Positions 32,886-43,719 of a DNA stretch of 64,000 bases are shown here, piece by piece. Position numbers and translations under genes: made by a program. The notes below the pieces were generated by a model. The model had not been told where the DNA came from, searched no databases, and was given only the letters and a program-made list of their open reading frames with translations. Positions within the stretch are counted from its first letter, which is position 1; each line of letters starts with the position of its first letter. The stretch is from Ditylenchus dipsaci (lineage: Eukaryota; Nematoda; Chromadorea; Rhabditida; Anguinidae): positions 186,001 through 250,000 of the forward strand of contig SADC01000078.1 of the NCBI GenBank assembly GCA_004194705.1, given 5' to 3'.

Positions 32886-33595
32886 TGACCAATGTAAGCC
32901 CTTTTGAGTGATGGATCAGTCCAACATCTGTTGTAAGCGATGGCTTGCACGTCAGAGAGGAAATCACGTTGCTTCAATTTGTTCCCTTGTTTAACGTAGC
33001 ATGCTTGTGTCGGTTCTTCAATGTGTAATGACTCTTAGGTAGCTAAAACGAAAACATAAGCCATGAAGTAAAAGTGCTAAAATATACCTATGAAGTCTTT
33101 GCTGATGAATCGATAAGTTTCGCATTGCTGGATGAAGAAATGTGTTCAAGGAAATCGACGGGATGGACAATACATCTGCAAACGCTTGTTCAACTTTCTG
33201 CACCCTAAACCATTGTAAAATAAATAAGCCATGATATATAAAGAAACAAAGGCTTACTTGTTTCCTTTCTCTTGTATTCATTATCCTCGATGGAAGGAGC
33301 CGTCAGTCGTTCATCAGAGTGATTTGCCTGCTGTGTTCCCAATGATATTTTAGCACAGTTGTTGTTGAGTTGTCGCTGTTTTCTTGTACAACTGAAACAA
33401 CATGAGTTAGAAGAGTGCAGAAATTAAAAGTAATTACCTGAGAGTACTTGCTGCATTCCAAGAAGGTAGCTCCATCACGCTCAACGGTTTTGAACTTATC
33501 CATATGGAATCCTTTCGCTTCTTTGTACTTGGAGTAGCTGGACTGCTGTGGTTGACAAAACTTGAGAATCTGCTTGTGACATCTTTCGACCTAAA
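32886..33595 (-). CDS. Unidentified multi-exon gene
   Basis: Minus-strand exons with good GT-AG borders: about 33595-33438 (VERCHKQILKFCQPQQSSYS followed by MDKFKTVERDGATFLECSKY), 33390-33257 (an open frame rich in Gln, Asn and Lys), 33206-33090 (VEQAFADVLSIPSISLNTFL, HQQRLHR) and 33047-32886 (EEPTQACYVKQGNKLKQRDF, LSDVQAIAYNRCWTDPSLKR, stop TGA). The junction between the first two is out of phase. The start is not seen; the gene may begin beyond 33600, where the inverted-repeat element starts. I do not recognise the family. It could be a host gene or the coding part of a mobile element. Confidence 0.45.
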
Positions 33596-33649
33596 ACAAC
33601 CAAAGAATGATGACGTAAAAGCGAGAAACTAAGAAAACAATATCATTTG

Positions 33650-35520
33650 ACAAGAAAAAATGAGAAACAAATGATCATATGACAAAATGACAAAATTTTA
33701 TCAAATGACAAAATGAGAATTTTGTCAGGATAATATTTAAATTGGCCGTAAAATACTGAAAAATGGCCGTAAAATATTTAATTTGGCCGTAAACTCGAGC
33801 TGGCCGTAAAATACTGAATTTTGCGTAAACTTTTGAATTGTGGCCGTGAAATACTGAATTTTGGCCGTAAACTTTTGAATTTGGCCGTAAACTTTTGAAT
33901 TTTGGCCGTAAACTTTTGAATTTTCGACATAAACTCGAATTTGGCCATAAAATACCGCATTTCTGTCATAAATTGTTGGATTTTGGCCATAAACTCAATA
34001 TGGCCATGAATTTTGCCATTGAAAACTTATAGTGTCTGTTGTGTTGTCTCTTTGATCTTCCTTTTGTATGATGAGGTCGGTTCATCAAATAATTTCCATC
34101 AATTTGCAGATATTATTGCAGACAAGGAAGGGGAGCTACGCGCCGGTTTCGTCTATTCGTCATCGAGGTCCTGGGTTCGTGCGAATCGGCAGCTATTTGG
34201 AGTGGCAAGTCAAGCGGTCAGCAATGTGGTTCGTCAATTCAAGGTAACTGGCTAACAAGAATCAATTATAGTTATCTTTTCTGTTGTCATGTTTGCTGTT
34301 ATTATTTCGCCTGCGTTCGAGAGATGTGTTTAGTAGTGAATAAAGATTGCTGTCCGTCTTATAATGGCTTTTGTGGACGTTTCTGAAGTTTGCCGCCCAA
34401 AAATTCGGAAACGGGCCCGCTAGAGTGTTATGCTGCCCGATTTTTTCTTAAATCTTGAAGTAATTTTAACACACCCTGTAGTTCAATTGGGATGTGGGAG
34501 TATAGTTCGAGTGCTCCGTGTTAGGAAAAAAAGAAGAAGAAGACCATTACAACGATGACTGTTTAATTCTCTGCCTGTTGTTAAACAATGTTAACTTGTT
34601 GTTGTCGTTGTTCGAAAATAAATGAATGTAGCCGATTTCAAGGTGTGAATGTTAATAGGTGCGATAAGACATGAAAGATCGAGATGTGGTTCAGGAGGAA
34701 CAGAATGTTTGGATTAAACATTGGACACATAAGTAAAATGTAGGTATATGTATAAGCGGTCATTTATGTATCTGTGTTTATACGGCGGAATAATGGAGTC
34801 TATGAATAGATAGTCTATATATAGACAGGTTTGAATTTATGGCAAAAATTCAGTATTTTAGGGCCTCGTTCAGAAAAATTCCATCGAATTTGGTGTCAAC
34901 CACCTCGGAATGGGTGCCTACCCAGGTACTAATTGCAAACTGAGATTCTAAATATTCAAACAGAATTTCGGCCCCACACAGCGTGCTCAGCACACGATTT
35001 TGGGTTGAATAATGGAGTTTGTTCAGCATCAGGATAAATAAAAAATTTCGGCCAATTGACATGTAGATCAATTATGCTAGAACCAGCCTGAGTTTATGGC
35101 TAAAATCTAATAGTTTATGGCCAAATCCACAATTTTTGGCCAAAATTCAGTATTTTTTGGCCTAATTTGAGTTTATGGCCAGAATTTAAAAGTTTACGGC
35201 CAAAATTCAGTATTTTACGGCCAAAATTCAAAAGTTTACGGCCAAAATTCAGTATTTTACGGCCAGCTCGAGTTTACGGCCATAATTAAATATTTTACGG
35301 CCATTTTCACAATTTTACGGCCAAAATTAAATACCACCCATTTGTCAAACTGAGAATTCTCATATGAGAAATTGTCATATGATAATTTTTGAAAATTGTC
35401 AAGTTGACAAATTCTCATATGATAATTTTCAAAATTGTCATATGACAATTGTCATTTTGACAATTTCTCATTTTGTCATTTGACAACATGACAAAATGAC
35501 AATTTCATTGTCATTTTGGA
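33650..35520. mobile_element. Inverted-repeat element, TTGGCCGTAAAATACTGAA units
   Basis: The outer tips are chains of TGACAAAATGAC and ATGAGAAATTTGTCA motifs, mirrored left and right. Next inward are rows of TTTGGCCGTAAACTTTTGAA and TGGCCGTAAAATACTGAA units (33740-34010) that face their reverse complements (35100-35335). The 1.1-kb centre holds one unidentified open frame. No transposase is recognised. This is another element whose subterminal parts are short tandem units. Confidence 0.75.
34013..34255 (+). CDS. Unidentified open frame inside the TTGGCCGTAAA element
   Basis: Eighty codons. The first 25 may be intron, since an acceptor-like TTATTGCAG lies at 34105. The later part reads KEGELRAGFVYSSSRSWVRA and continues with NRQLFGVASQAVSNVVRQFK, then a stop. 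An AATAAA lies near 34340. No family is recognised; it may be the last exon of a small gene or a captured fragment. Confidence 0.25.
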   Translation: MPLKTYSVCCVVSLIFLLYDEVGSSNNFHQFADIIADKEGELRAGFVYSSSRSWVRANRQLFGVASQAVSNVVRQFKVTG

Positions 35521-36092
35521 AACTCTGCTGGACAATACTCTTTTCTGTCGCAAAAACACTTTTTTTGGCGCAAATCGATTTTGGCGCAAATATACTTTTT
35601 TTTCGCGCAAATTTACTTTTTTTGGCGCAAATCTACTCTTTTTTTTGGCGCAAACCTGATTTTCTGTCCAAGACCAACCAAATTTTGCAATATTTTGCAA
35701 GAATTCAAATTTTTTAGTCTGAAAATGATTTGGATTGCTTAGAATCCCACCCCGGAATGACCAAAAGGCCAAGACCAAAAACCAAAAATGACCAAAATAA
35801 TGGTTTTTTCGGGGGGTAATCTGGGGAGGTAAACTTTTGCGAAAAAGCGATTGGGCGGATCAGATTTCCAGTCCGATCGGCTTAATCTCTCAGAACTCCA
35901 GGTTTACGGTGGTTTTGAGTGGTTCAGGGGGCAACCGGACATTTGTCACTTTTTGAAATATTTGTCGCGCGACATTTGTCACTATTTTTTGGTGAATTCG
36001 GCGAAACAGCCTTAACAAACTATTAATAGACCGGGTCTATCATTTTCAACCCTCCTCCGAGGGGGTTTATTATTAGAGGGGTTTATTAATAG

Positions 36093-38559
36093 GGTTACCG
36101 CGCGTTTGAGCCCCACCGCATTTGGGCCCCGCATTTGGGCCCCAATTATGAAAATCCATACTTTTCACATATATTGTTTATTTTTCGCATTTTTTTTGCA
36201 TTCTTCTGTCGCTTATTTTTAAGTGTTTAGGTGATTTAAATGGCTCTGAATGTAGATGGTCAATGGCTTGCTCGTGTTCTTGATCGAGTGGAACAGAATA
36301 ATCGTGAAATCCAAGTTAGAGTTTTTATTTATGTTCATTACTTTACTTCTCTACATAGGGACAGTTAACTAAAACTAACAGGGGAAAAGAATGCTTGGTG
36401 GTCAATGGCTATGAATACAAAAAGGAAAAGTCATCAGCGGAGGAGAAACTCAGAGTTAGCGATGTATAAAATCCACATGTAATGGACAGCGAAGACTAAC
36501 ATTGGCTCTGCACAAGGTCTTCATCTACTCAATCGTCATATATGCAGGCATAGTCCCAATGCTTTTCTGTATGTTTTTGTATTATTTTCTCGATTTTGAT
36601 CCAAGTCAATTTTCGTTGCCTACTTCCATACTTACCTTATTAATTTGGCAGCGTCGAGAAGTAATCGCTACGGTCAAGAAAAGTGCCGTCACAGGTTTCG
36701 GATCGTCTGCAAATGCTATAGTTTCGTCTGCAAAGGGCAATTCGAGTGATTTTGAGCTTCTTTCACTCCCGACAAACAGAGCTCTCCAAGACAAGGTCCA
36801 GCAAAAGAAGAAGCCAATTGGTGCCAATAGCGTGGACAGGGTAGTGAATGAAATTGTGTGGCTAGATTATTTTGTGCAAACAGAAAGGGGTGACATCTTT
36901 TTGCGTCATGATTCGAGGTATTGATTTTCAATTTTTTCTAGTCTTTGTGATTTACCTAGCTTTAGAATCTTGGAACTAACTTTGCCAGTTTTTTTTCTGT
37001 TCTCTCTGCGTCGGGTATCCAGTTTCTGCAGAAGAATTCTCGTTGGTCGATTGACGAAGCTTTTTTCTCAGCTCCACCATAGTTTTCTCAGCTCTACACT
37101 ATAAATGTATTCAAATGTGAATCGACATTGTGATGCGTTTACGCTGTCTTCCGGATAAAGCTGCAAGTACTTATTCCAGAGTTTTCAATGTTCTGAAAGA
37201 TTTCCATCTTCAACCACAAAGTGTTATGACAGGTATGTGCTCTCAAATTGGATACCTTTTTATAATTATTATTTAAGATTTTGAAATAAGTGCAATTACT
37301 GCGTTGGAGGATGTGTACGAAAATATTGATATAGATTACTGCCTGTTTCACCTATCGAAGAATGCGTTCACCAACATTCAGGTAATATTCACTTTCCAAT
37401 TGCGTTACTAACGTTTTTATTTAGAAAAAGAGTTTACATGCCGCCTATGAAAACAGTGATGCTCGAACGTTTCTGAGGTGTCTACCGGCATTAGCATTCC
37501 TACCAATCGATGACGTCTCAGCAGGGTTTCATGAAGTGAAACTTACTCTGATGGAAATGGAATTATTTGCTGAACTTCACTTGGAAGATAACTTGAGGGG
37601 TATCCTTTTGTATCGGTTAAACTTTGGAACGTCTGTTTAACGTGCTTTTTTAGATTACTTGAACTACTTTGAGAAAACTATGTCCGTCGTCGCGTGCGTG
37701 GAGTACAAACAGAAGGTCTCCTTCCGTCTGCTTGCTGGAACTGCAATGCTGCAGCGCTTACTGGTTTGCCGAAGACCAATGTTGCAATGGAGGATGGCAC
37801 AAAGGATTCAATGCTCGTTTTAGCAGATCTCACATGTCTTTCAGTCAGTTCATTATAAGACTTAAGGCTGAAGAGGAGAAAACGAGACAAATGGCAGTTA
37901 GGTATGCTTAATGAAGTTTCTATTCATCAATAAAAAATATTTCCAGGACAAGAGTCAACCCGCAGAAGTTCTCTGCCAAGGTCGTCAACCCGGCTATGTA
38001 AAGCGTGAAGATAATTGAAGATGTTAGTGCAGGGATATCAGGCAGATCAGAAAATGAACTTTCTCAAAGCAGTGCAGCATCATTTGGCCAGATTTCCTTG
38101 ATCCAGCAAAATACGATAAATGAAGAACACACGATCGAAAATATTGTTGAAATGTAGAAATTTTGAATAAACTTGTCTGGTTAAATAAAATTCGTAACTC
38201 TTCAATTTCCGCACTGTCGATTTTGGCAACTTATCAGAAAGCCACACTATTAAGAATTTACTTCGTAGCATTTTAATAGAGCTGATCATTCGACCTCGGT
38301 CGGTATTTTGGTACGGTATTTTCGCCTAAAACCGGCTCAGTCGGTACGGTATTCGGTACGGTATACCGTGCCGTGAACACCTCTGATTTTTAACAAAAAC
38401 AACACATCTGCGTTGAGAAATAAGAAACTTGTATAATTGGGGCCCAAATGCGAGGCCCAAATGCGAAGCCCCAAATGCGGGGGCCCAAATGCGGGATGCC
38501 CAAATGCGGGGCCCAAATGCGGGGGCCCAAATGCGGTGGGGCTCAAATGCGTTGTAACG
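36093..38559 (+). mobile_element. FLYWCH-MULE element with tandem-unit TIRs
   Basis: The left end GGTTACCGCGCGTTTGAG, followed by GCATTTGGGCCCC units, is mirrored by CCCAAATGCGGGG units and GGGGCTCAAATGCGTTGTAAC at the right (38433-38559). ATTAATAG is found at both outer borders (36085-36092, 38560-38567), close to the 8-9-bp duplications typical of Mutator. The right array has about seven units against two to three at the left. The element encodes its own transposase and sits in a CCGTAT-family repeat. Confidence 0.8.
36241..38160 (+). CDS. MULE transposase with FLYWCH finger (decayed)
   Basis: The start ATG at 36241 gives a short first exon. Next come a FLYWCH-like start (GKECLVVNGYEYKKEKSSAE), a linker (RREVIATVKKSAVT... 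LPTNRALQDKVQQKKKP; 36640-36830) and FVQTERGDIFLRHDSRY. Then follow RWSIDEAF (first catalytic Asp) and FSQLYTI; QSVMTDFEISAITALEDVYE (second Asp) and CLFHLSKNAF; CLPALAFLPIDDVSAGFHE; and LPKTNVAMEDGT (third acid) near 37790. Introns are short with GT-AG ends. A stop lies just after the first Asp block, and a one-base shift lies after YFEKT (about 37679). It acts in the nucleus, cutting at the element's ends. It was recently active but is probably not functional in this copy. Confidence 0.82.
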
Positions 38560-39176
38560 ATTAATAGAGGGGGTCTATTATTTCCCAACCCTTCGAAATT
38601 CCGGGAAATTTTAAGTGGATCTCAAAATTTTCGGGCGAAAATTAAAACCTAAAAAGTGGAATTGGTAGAGCTCGTGCGAGTTAAGAAAACGTGAAAAACA
38701 GATTTGCAAAATATTTACTCTGCGCCGAGTTACAGACCCTCAAAGTTGAGTGGAAGGTCTATTATTTTCAAACACCCCCCTAGGGGGGTCTATTATTAGA
38801 GTGGCGTCTATTATTAAATTGGGGTCTATAATAGAGGTTTTACGGTAGTTATTAAAGATCATTTGAACTTGGAGCGGGGTATGCGACATTTCGTCTTTAG
38901 CCGTTTCGTCGACGCTACTGTCATATACCCCCCCCCCCCCCCCGGCTTTTTTAGGAGTGTCCAAAAACCATTTTCATACAGTAATTTTGCCATATAGAAT
39001 CAGAAAAGCAATTTGAAAGGGATTATGGGCTGTATTGGGAGGGGAAGGGAATAATACAGGGGCCACTTTTTGTAAAATTAATGCTGATTGTTTTTACACA
39101 TAAAACCTGTTTACTTATTTAATTCCTTATAAAAGTTAAAAGTTTGTATGATTACATAAATTCAGCAGTAGAATAT

Positions 39177-40649
39177 TTAGATGGAAATATAATCAAGAAA
39201 AGCATCAAACACATGCAAATTTTCAGCACTACAATTTAATTTAAATACAGACTCACAGACATATCCGTATATATGATTTACAGAGGTTCCAAACATATAT
39301 TTAATTTTGTGTTTAAAATTAGCATGGATTCCCTCCTGCTTATTTGTATGGATTCCAAACTGAGTATTATCTGGCAAAGTAATATAAGTAATGAAGGTCT
39401 CTTTGTGCTTGACCATGTGATGTGCAGTTAAGTAATAGTCATAATTATTCGCCACACGATTCTTCAAAAGTTTATGAGCTGGCCACTCATCCGAAACCAA
39501 AACTGTATTCTCATCAATACAAGCCATTACAAAATTATCAATGGTCACGGCGGTTCTATCCTCCATAAGCAGAGCACAACACCGACCTCGGTTACCTCAA
39601 TTAGCTTGGTAGAGTCTTGAGTTAAATTCACACACTTTTCATGCAGGACAGCAGCAAAAATACACTTGGGATGCATTTATGTTCAATGTGTCTTGCTCGG
39701 AATCATGTCTGAGGTAAGTGAGTGCGCGCATCTCTAACTCTCAAGCCCCCAAGCCCCCTTCGGGGGCGCAGGAGGCTTGGGGGCTTGGAGTTGAGATGCG
39801 CACACACACATACCTCAGACACAAATCACTCGGAAACACAATATAATTAAAGATGCATACCAGAGTTTATTTATGCGGTAGGTCCCTGCAAGAAAAGTAT
39901 GCTCAAACCCTCTTTTTTTCAAGAAACATCACTAGACGCTACTGTCATATAGTTACAACTCTCCGCTTCCCAAAAGTAAATAACAATAGCGCCTACTAGT
40001 TATTTCACTAACCTCTTTCAACAAAAGTCTGGAACCAAAATTCCTCGGATGCCTTTGGCTCTCCTCGATGATGCTTTCTATGCGAAATGCATACTTGATC
40101 CATTTCCACTACAGATTCATGTCCCCCTAGTTTGGGTAAACATTCATTGTAAATAATGCGTTGATCCCGGCAATTTTTCAACCATGTGACAGCAGAATGA
40201 CTATTAACTTCTAACTCTTCTTCAACATAAGTGTTGTTTCCCAATTTTTGCTCCCTACATAAATAATATGCAAAAGGTTTCAATGCTCAACCTTAAAAAT
40301 TCATCTTCGCTACTTATTTTACTTTTTACGTTATAAAAACCCACTGTATCCCTAATTTTTGTTTTATTAGAAATCTTTAACTCACTGAGATTTTGAAAAA
40401 AAGACCCCTCTCTAATAGATTGCTCACGGTTCTTGCAACCAGGACAGCGCCATTTATACCGTCTGTACGGTCATTAGCACGAACAACAGTCATAGAAATA
40501 ACACACTGTGGACAGGTAGCAGAATTTTGAAGCGTTTTTTTGTAAGCTAGAAAAGAAATAACATCCTCAGTTGTCATTGCAAAAAGAATCTGCATAAAGC
40601 CAGATTCTGTAGTGTCTGGAGCTTCATAGTCATCCGCAAAAAGAGTCAT
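39177..40649 (-). CDS. Merlin (IS1595-like) transposase, interrupted
   Basis: The order along the minus strand is a zinc ribbon (CPQC, then WRCPGCKNRE in the next frame, 40530-40430), REGSFFQNLSELK, the block with the first acid VVEMDQVCISHRKHHRGEP (about 40110), the block with the second acid VLVSDEWPAHKLL (about 39490) and the third HTNKQEGIHANFKHKIKYMF (about 39330), ending at 39177. This is the DDE order of the ISXO2-like domain shared by bacterial IS1016/IS1595 and eukaryotic Merlin. One base is missing near 40462, and the CTCGGAATCATGT repeat interrupts the gene between the first and second acid. Likely inactive here. Confidence 0.85.
39690..39900. repeat. TTGCTCGGAATCATGT dispersed repeat inside Merlin
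   Basis: This has the same layout as the copy at 20545-20765: CTTGCTCGGAATCATGTCTG, GTGCGCGCATCT, a CCCCCTTCGGGGGCGC hairpin, GAGATGCGCACACACACAT and ACCAGAGTTTATTTATGCGG. It lies within the transposase coding region of the Merlin element, so it inserted later. Confidence 0.6.
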
Positions 40650-40817
40650 ACGAGATTTTGGACCCTGCCTTCCATATCTTAAATATTATTAAAATTGACA
40701 CTTTTCGCAAAAAAACTTAACAAAAAACACTTCGAAAAATAAATTTCGAGGAAAAGCAAACCAGCAAAACATTTTCACAAATAAGAATAACCAGCAACAA
40801 AAAGCTTAACAAAATTT

Positions 40818-41029
40818 GGTTCTAGTTGGTTATCCGGACCCATTTGTTACCTCGGTCCTCTTTTTCTTGAAAACTGCCTTGGTCCCCCCTGTTGTTTGAA
40901 GGTGATCATGTTCATGCACACTATTATAACTCTAATAGACAGGGGGACCAAGGCATTTTTCAAGAAAAAACAACAGGGGCCACCCAGGGACCAAGGTAAA
41001 CAAATGGGTCCGGATAACCAACTAGAACC
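40818..41029. mobile_element. hAT-like foldback MITE, TSD CAAAATTT
   Basis: The long arms begin GGTTCTAGTTGGTTATCCGG and mirror each other with few changes. Perfect 8-bp duplications CAAAATTT flank it (40810-40817, 41030-41037). The centre holds the CCTTGGTCCCC motif seen in several places in the window. It sits between the Merlin transposase and the Merlin right end. Confidence 0.85.
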
Positions 41030-41557
41030 CAAAATTTTGTGCTATTGAATGCGTCATAACAAAAAAAAATATGAAACATAAAGGCAGTTAAATTGAACAA
41101 AATCAGCCCTTACTTTTACCTTCCCTCCCAATACAGCCCTTTGTCCCTTTGTTACCTTCAGTTAATTTCTTAAGCTAATACTCTATTTTTGATAATAAAA
41201 AATGTGTTAACATAAATTTCTTAGTCTCTTTCTGCATAATTTATAAATTAAAAATAATTTTAGAAAAAAGTTGAAAAATAAATTATTTTGGGGGGGGGGG
41301 GTATATGACAGTAGGTCTATTTTGGGGGGGGGGGTATATTACAGTAGCGTTTTTTTTGGGGCGGGGGGAGGGTGTATATTACAGTAGCGCTGTTTCGTCC
41401 TTAGCCGATTCTTCCTCGGCGGTTCCGTCCTTAGTCTGAAACCGAAACTATTCCGAAACCTCTTATCTGCACCGATTCAAGCATTCTAAAGACGGTTCGA
41501 AAGTAGTAAATTAAGTTTTGCAAATATTTACGAAAATTGTAAGAATACTATCAAAAT

Positions 41558-41655
41558 TAGTGCTGGGGACCAGACCGGATTCCGGTTTCGGATTCCGGTC
41601 AGATCACGAAAACTCCGGTCCGGTTTCCGGCCGGTACCCCTAAACCCCAGCACTA
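41558..41655. mobile_element. hAT-like MITE of 98 bp, TSD ATCAAAAT
   Basis: Tips TAGTGCTGGGG and CCCCAGCACTA are exact inverted copies, flanked by ATCAAAAT on both sides (41550-41557, 41656-41663). The core is made of CCGGATTCCGGT-like palindromes. Confidence 0.87.
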
Positions 41656-41994
41656 ATCAAAATTTAATCTTACTATTGTCAAACCTCTTTAAGAATATTC
41701 AATTAGAGCAGAAAAAAAAATTGGAACCCGAAAACGTGAAAAAAATTGATCCAAGTGGACGACCACTTAAGTTTGTTGGTACATGAGGCATCCAGATAGC
41801 ACCTGGGTTCCCGACCCGTGTACACATAGGCGTACCCAGATTTTCTGACGGGAGGGGCTAAATAGGCTAAAATACTGACGGGGAGGGCGGCTATAGCCTC
41901 TTAGACCCCCCCTCCCGGTACCGCTACCTGAGTATCACCACCTGAGTACCACTACAGCTTTGATTTTGAAAAAGCATATTTTGAATTTGGTGCC

Positions 41995-42040
41995 CAAATG
42001 AGGTGCCCAAATGAGTTTTGCCTAAATGAGTAGTAACCGA
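41995..42040. repeat. Solo GCCCAAATGAG array
   Basis: Three units of GCCCAAATGAG end in AGTAGTAACCG, a layout like the right end of the MULE at 38433-38559. No matching left end is seen nearby. The rest of 41664-42260 has no gene. Confidence 0.4.
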
Positions 42041-42261
42041 TTTTTTGGTGATGCAACTTGTGGTCTAGTTGCAATCCGCCTCCTCCTTTCAGGTACGTGA
42101 AATTTCACCCTCAGGACATTTAACCCCTAGGACATTCAACCCCCTGGGGCACTTAACCCTCCGGAATAATACATTTTATATAAATGTATAGTAGCAACAT
42201 CCTTTATTTCGTGGAACATTTTCAATTGCTACACAATAAAGGACAGCACCCCGGTGTTTTA

Positions 42262-43472
42262 CCAACTCGTTACAATACCAACTCGTTACACAGAACTAAC
42301 TCGTTACACAGAACTAACTCGTTACAGGGTCATACCAACTCGTTACAGGGCCATACCAACTCGTTACTAAAATGCCAACTCGTTACAAATTTTTTATTTT
42401 CTGCCTTGAAAAAAAATTATTTTTTGGGTCCGTTGGCCCGAATAATTAAATCAAAACTTATCATCTTTTTGACTTTCATTCTCTGTTACGTCAATGACTT
42501 TGTTTTTAGCAGCTTGATTACTGATTTGGGCGCTACTATGATAAACCCCCTTCCGCCCAAAAAGCTTCTTTGATATAAAAAGGGGGCTTCAGGAAGGGGC
42601 CGGTAAAAGGGGCCAGATAGTCAACTGTACTTTGTTCTGTCGAAAGCCACTTGCTGGGGTGTTAATGTTGTTTTCTATGTTCTATGTTCTATTTTTCCAG
42701 GAGATATATAAATATATATTGAAGATATATATTGAAGAAGTATATATTGAAGAAGTATATATTTAAATATATATTGAAGAAGAAAGAACATTGTAGACAA
42801 ACCTGGTAAATTCTACAAATTTAAAAAATTATTGCATATGTAGTAGAGTAACACAGATTTAAAAATAAATAGCTGAGACAGCGCATGTATCTTTTTTATT
42901 GGTTAAATTTCCTTGATATATTTCTTGATATACAAAAGGTCAGCCCTTATCCGGACCATGTACACCCAAAGGGTCAGCCCTTATCCCGGACCATCTACCC
43001 CCAAAGGGGCTTCCTATTGAGCTAGGTTGCCTGCCGAAGGCAGGCAGGTTTAAAATCGGAAGATCCTTTTCAGAAGATCCTGAAAAGACAAGTGCTGAAC
43101 AAAGCCACGTGGAAGAAGACGCTGAAGAAGAAGAGCGAATATATGCTGAACAAATATATGGTTTTGATTAATCATTTGTTATATTTTCCACAATTCAATA
43201 TTTATCTTTTCCACAGTTGTATTGCCTCGAGAATAAATTAATTTCAATACATTTTTGTCTTTGATCTATTTCCTGTTTCCCTTTTCCTAAAGTTTTCCCT
43301 GAATATATGAAAAATTTGTAACGAGTTGGGATCTTAGTAACGAGTTGGTATGGCCTGTAACGAGTTAGTATGGCCTTGTAACGAGTTGGTTCTGTGTAAC
43401 GAGTTGGTACTGTAACGAGTTGGTGTGTAACGAGTTGGAGTAACGAGTCAGTCTTTGTAACGAGTTGGTACA
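42262..43472. mobile_element. Inverted element with ACCAACTCGTTACA arrays
   Basis: Seven or so units around CCAACTCGTTACA (42262-42388) face an inverted array of TGTAACGAGTTGG units (43317-43472). The inner border is mirrored too (CGTTACAAATTTTT at left, AAAAATTTGTAACG at right). The interior has an ATATATTGAAGA tandem stretch (42708-42785) and small hairpins, but no recognised protein. It repeats the pattern of array-type termini. Confidence 0.72.
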
Positions 43473-43719
43473 CGATCCAGCACCTCAAGTGCACCCATTC
43501 CAAAAAGTTTTTCTCTCTAGCCAAAATTTTTTTATTTTTGACCTATTTCACAACTTTTACGTCGATGTTAGCGTTATTGCCTGCGGTTATTGCCTGGTCT
43601 AGTACTCTCGGAGTACTGGGCTAAATTTTTGGATGGCTGCGCTTTGGCCTGGCCTTGTAACAGGAGGGGAAATGCTCTTCGACAAAAAATAAAGACGTTG
43701 AACATAGTTCTGATCCAAC

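Larger units (their letters stand above)
36030..38850. repeat. CCGTAT-related repeat split by the MULE
   Basis: The flanks 36030-36092 and 38560-38845 share GGGGGTTTATTATTAGAGGG and GTCTATTATT motifs and the family interior (CCTAAAAAGTGGAATTGGTA, GAGCTCGTGCGAGTTAAGAAA), and read as one repeat interrupted by the element 36093-38559. Confidence 0.5.
38917..41317 (-). mobile_element. Merlin-type DNA transposon
   Basis: The ends are CTACTGTCATATACCCCCCC at left and GGGGGGGTATATGACAGTAG at right (with one or two further GGGGGTATATTACAGTAG copies to 41395), and GGGCTGTATTGGGAGGG is mirrored farther inside (39027; 41125). The transposase is on the minus strand. A dispersed repeat (39690-39900) and a hAT MITE (40818-41029) are nested in it. 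A shorter relative, with the same inner motif and GGGGGTGTATATTACAGTAG end, lies at 47955-48095. The poly-C/G runs may be mis-sized. Confidence 0.75.
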
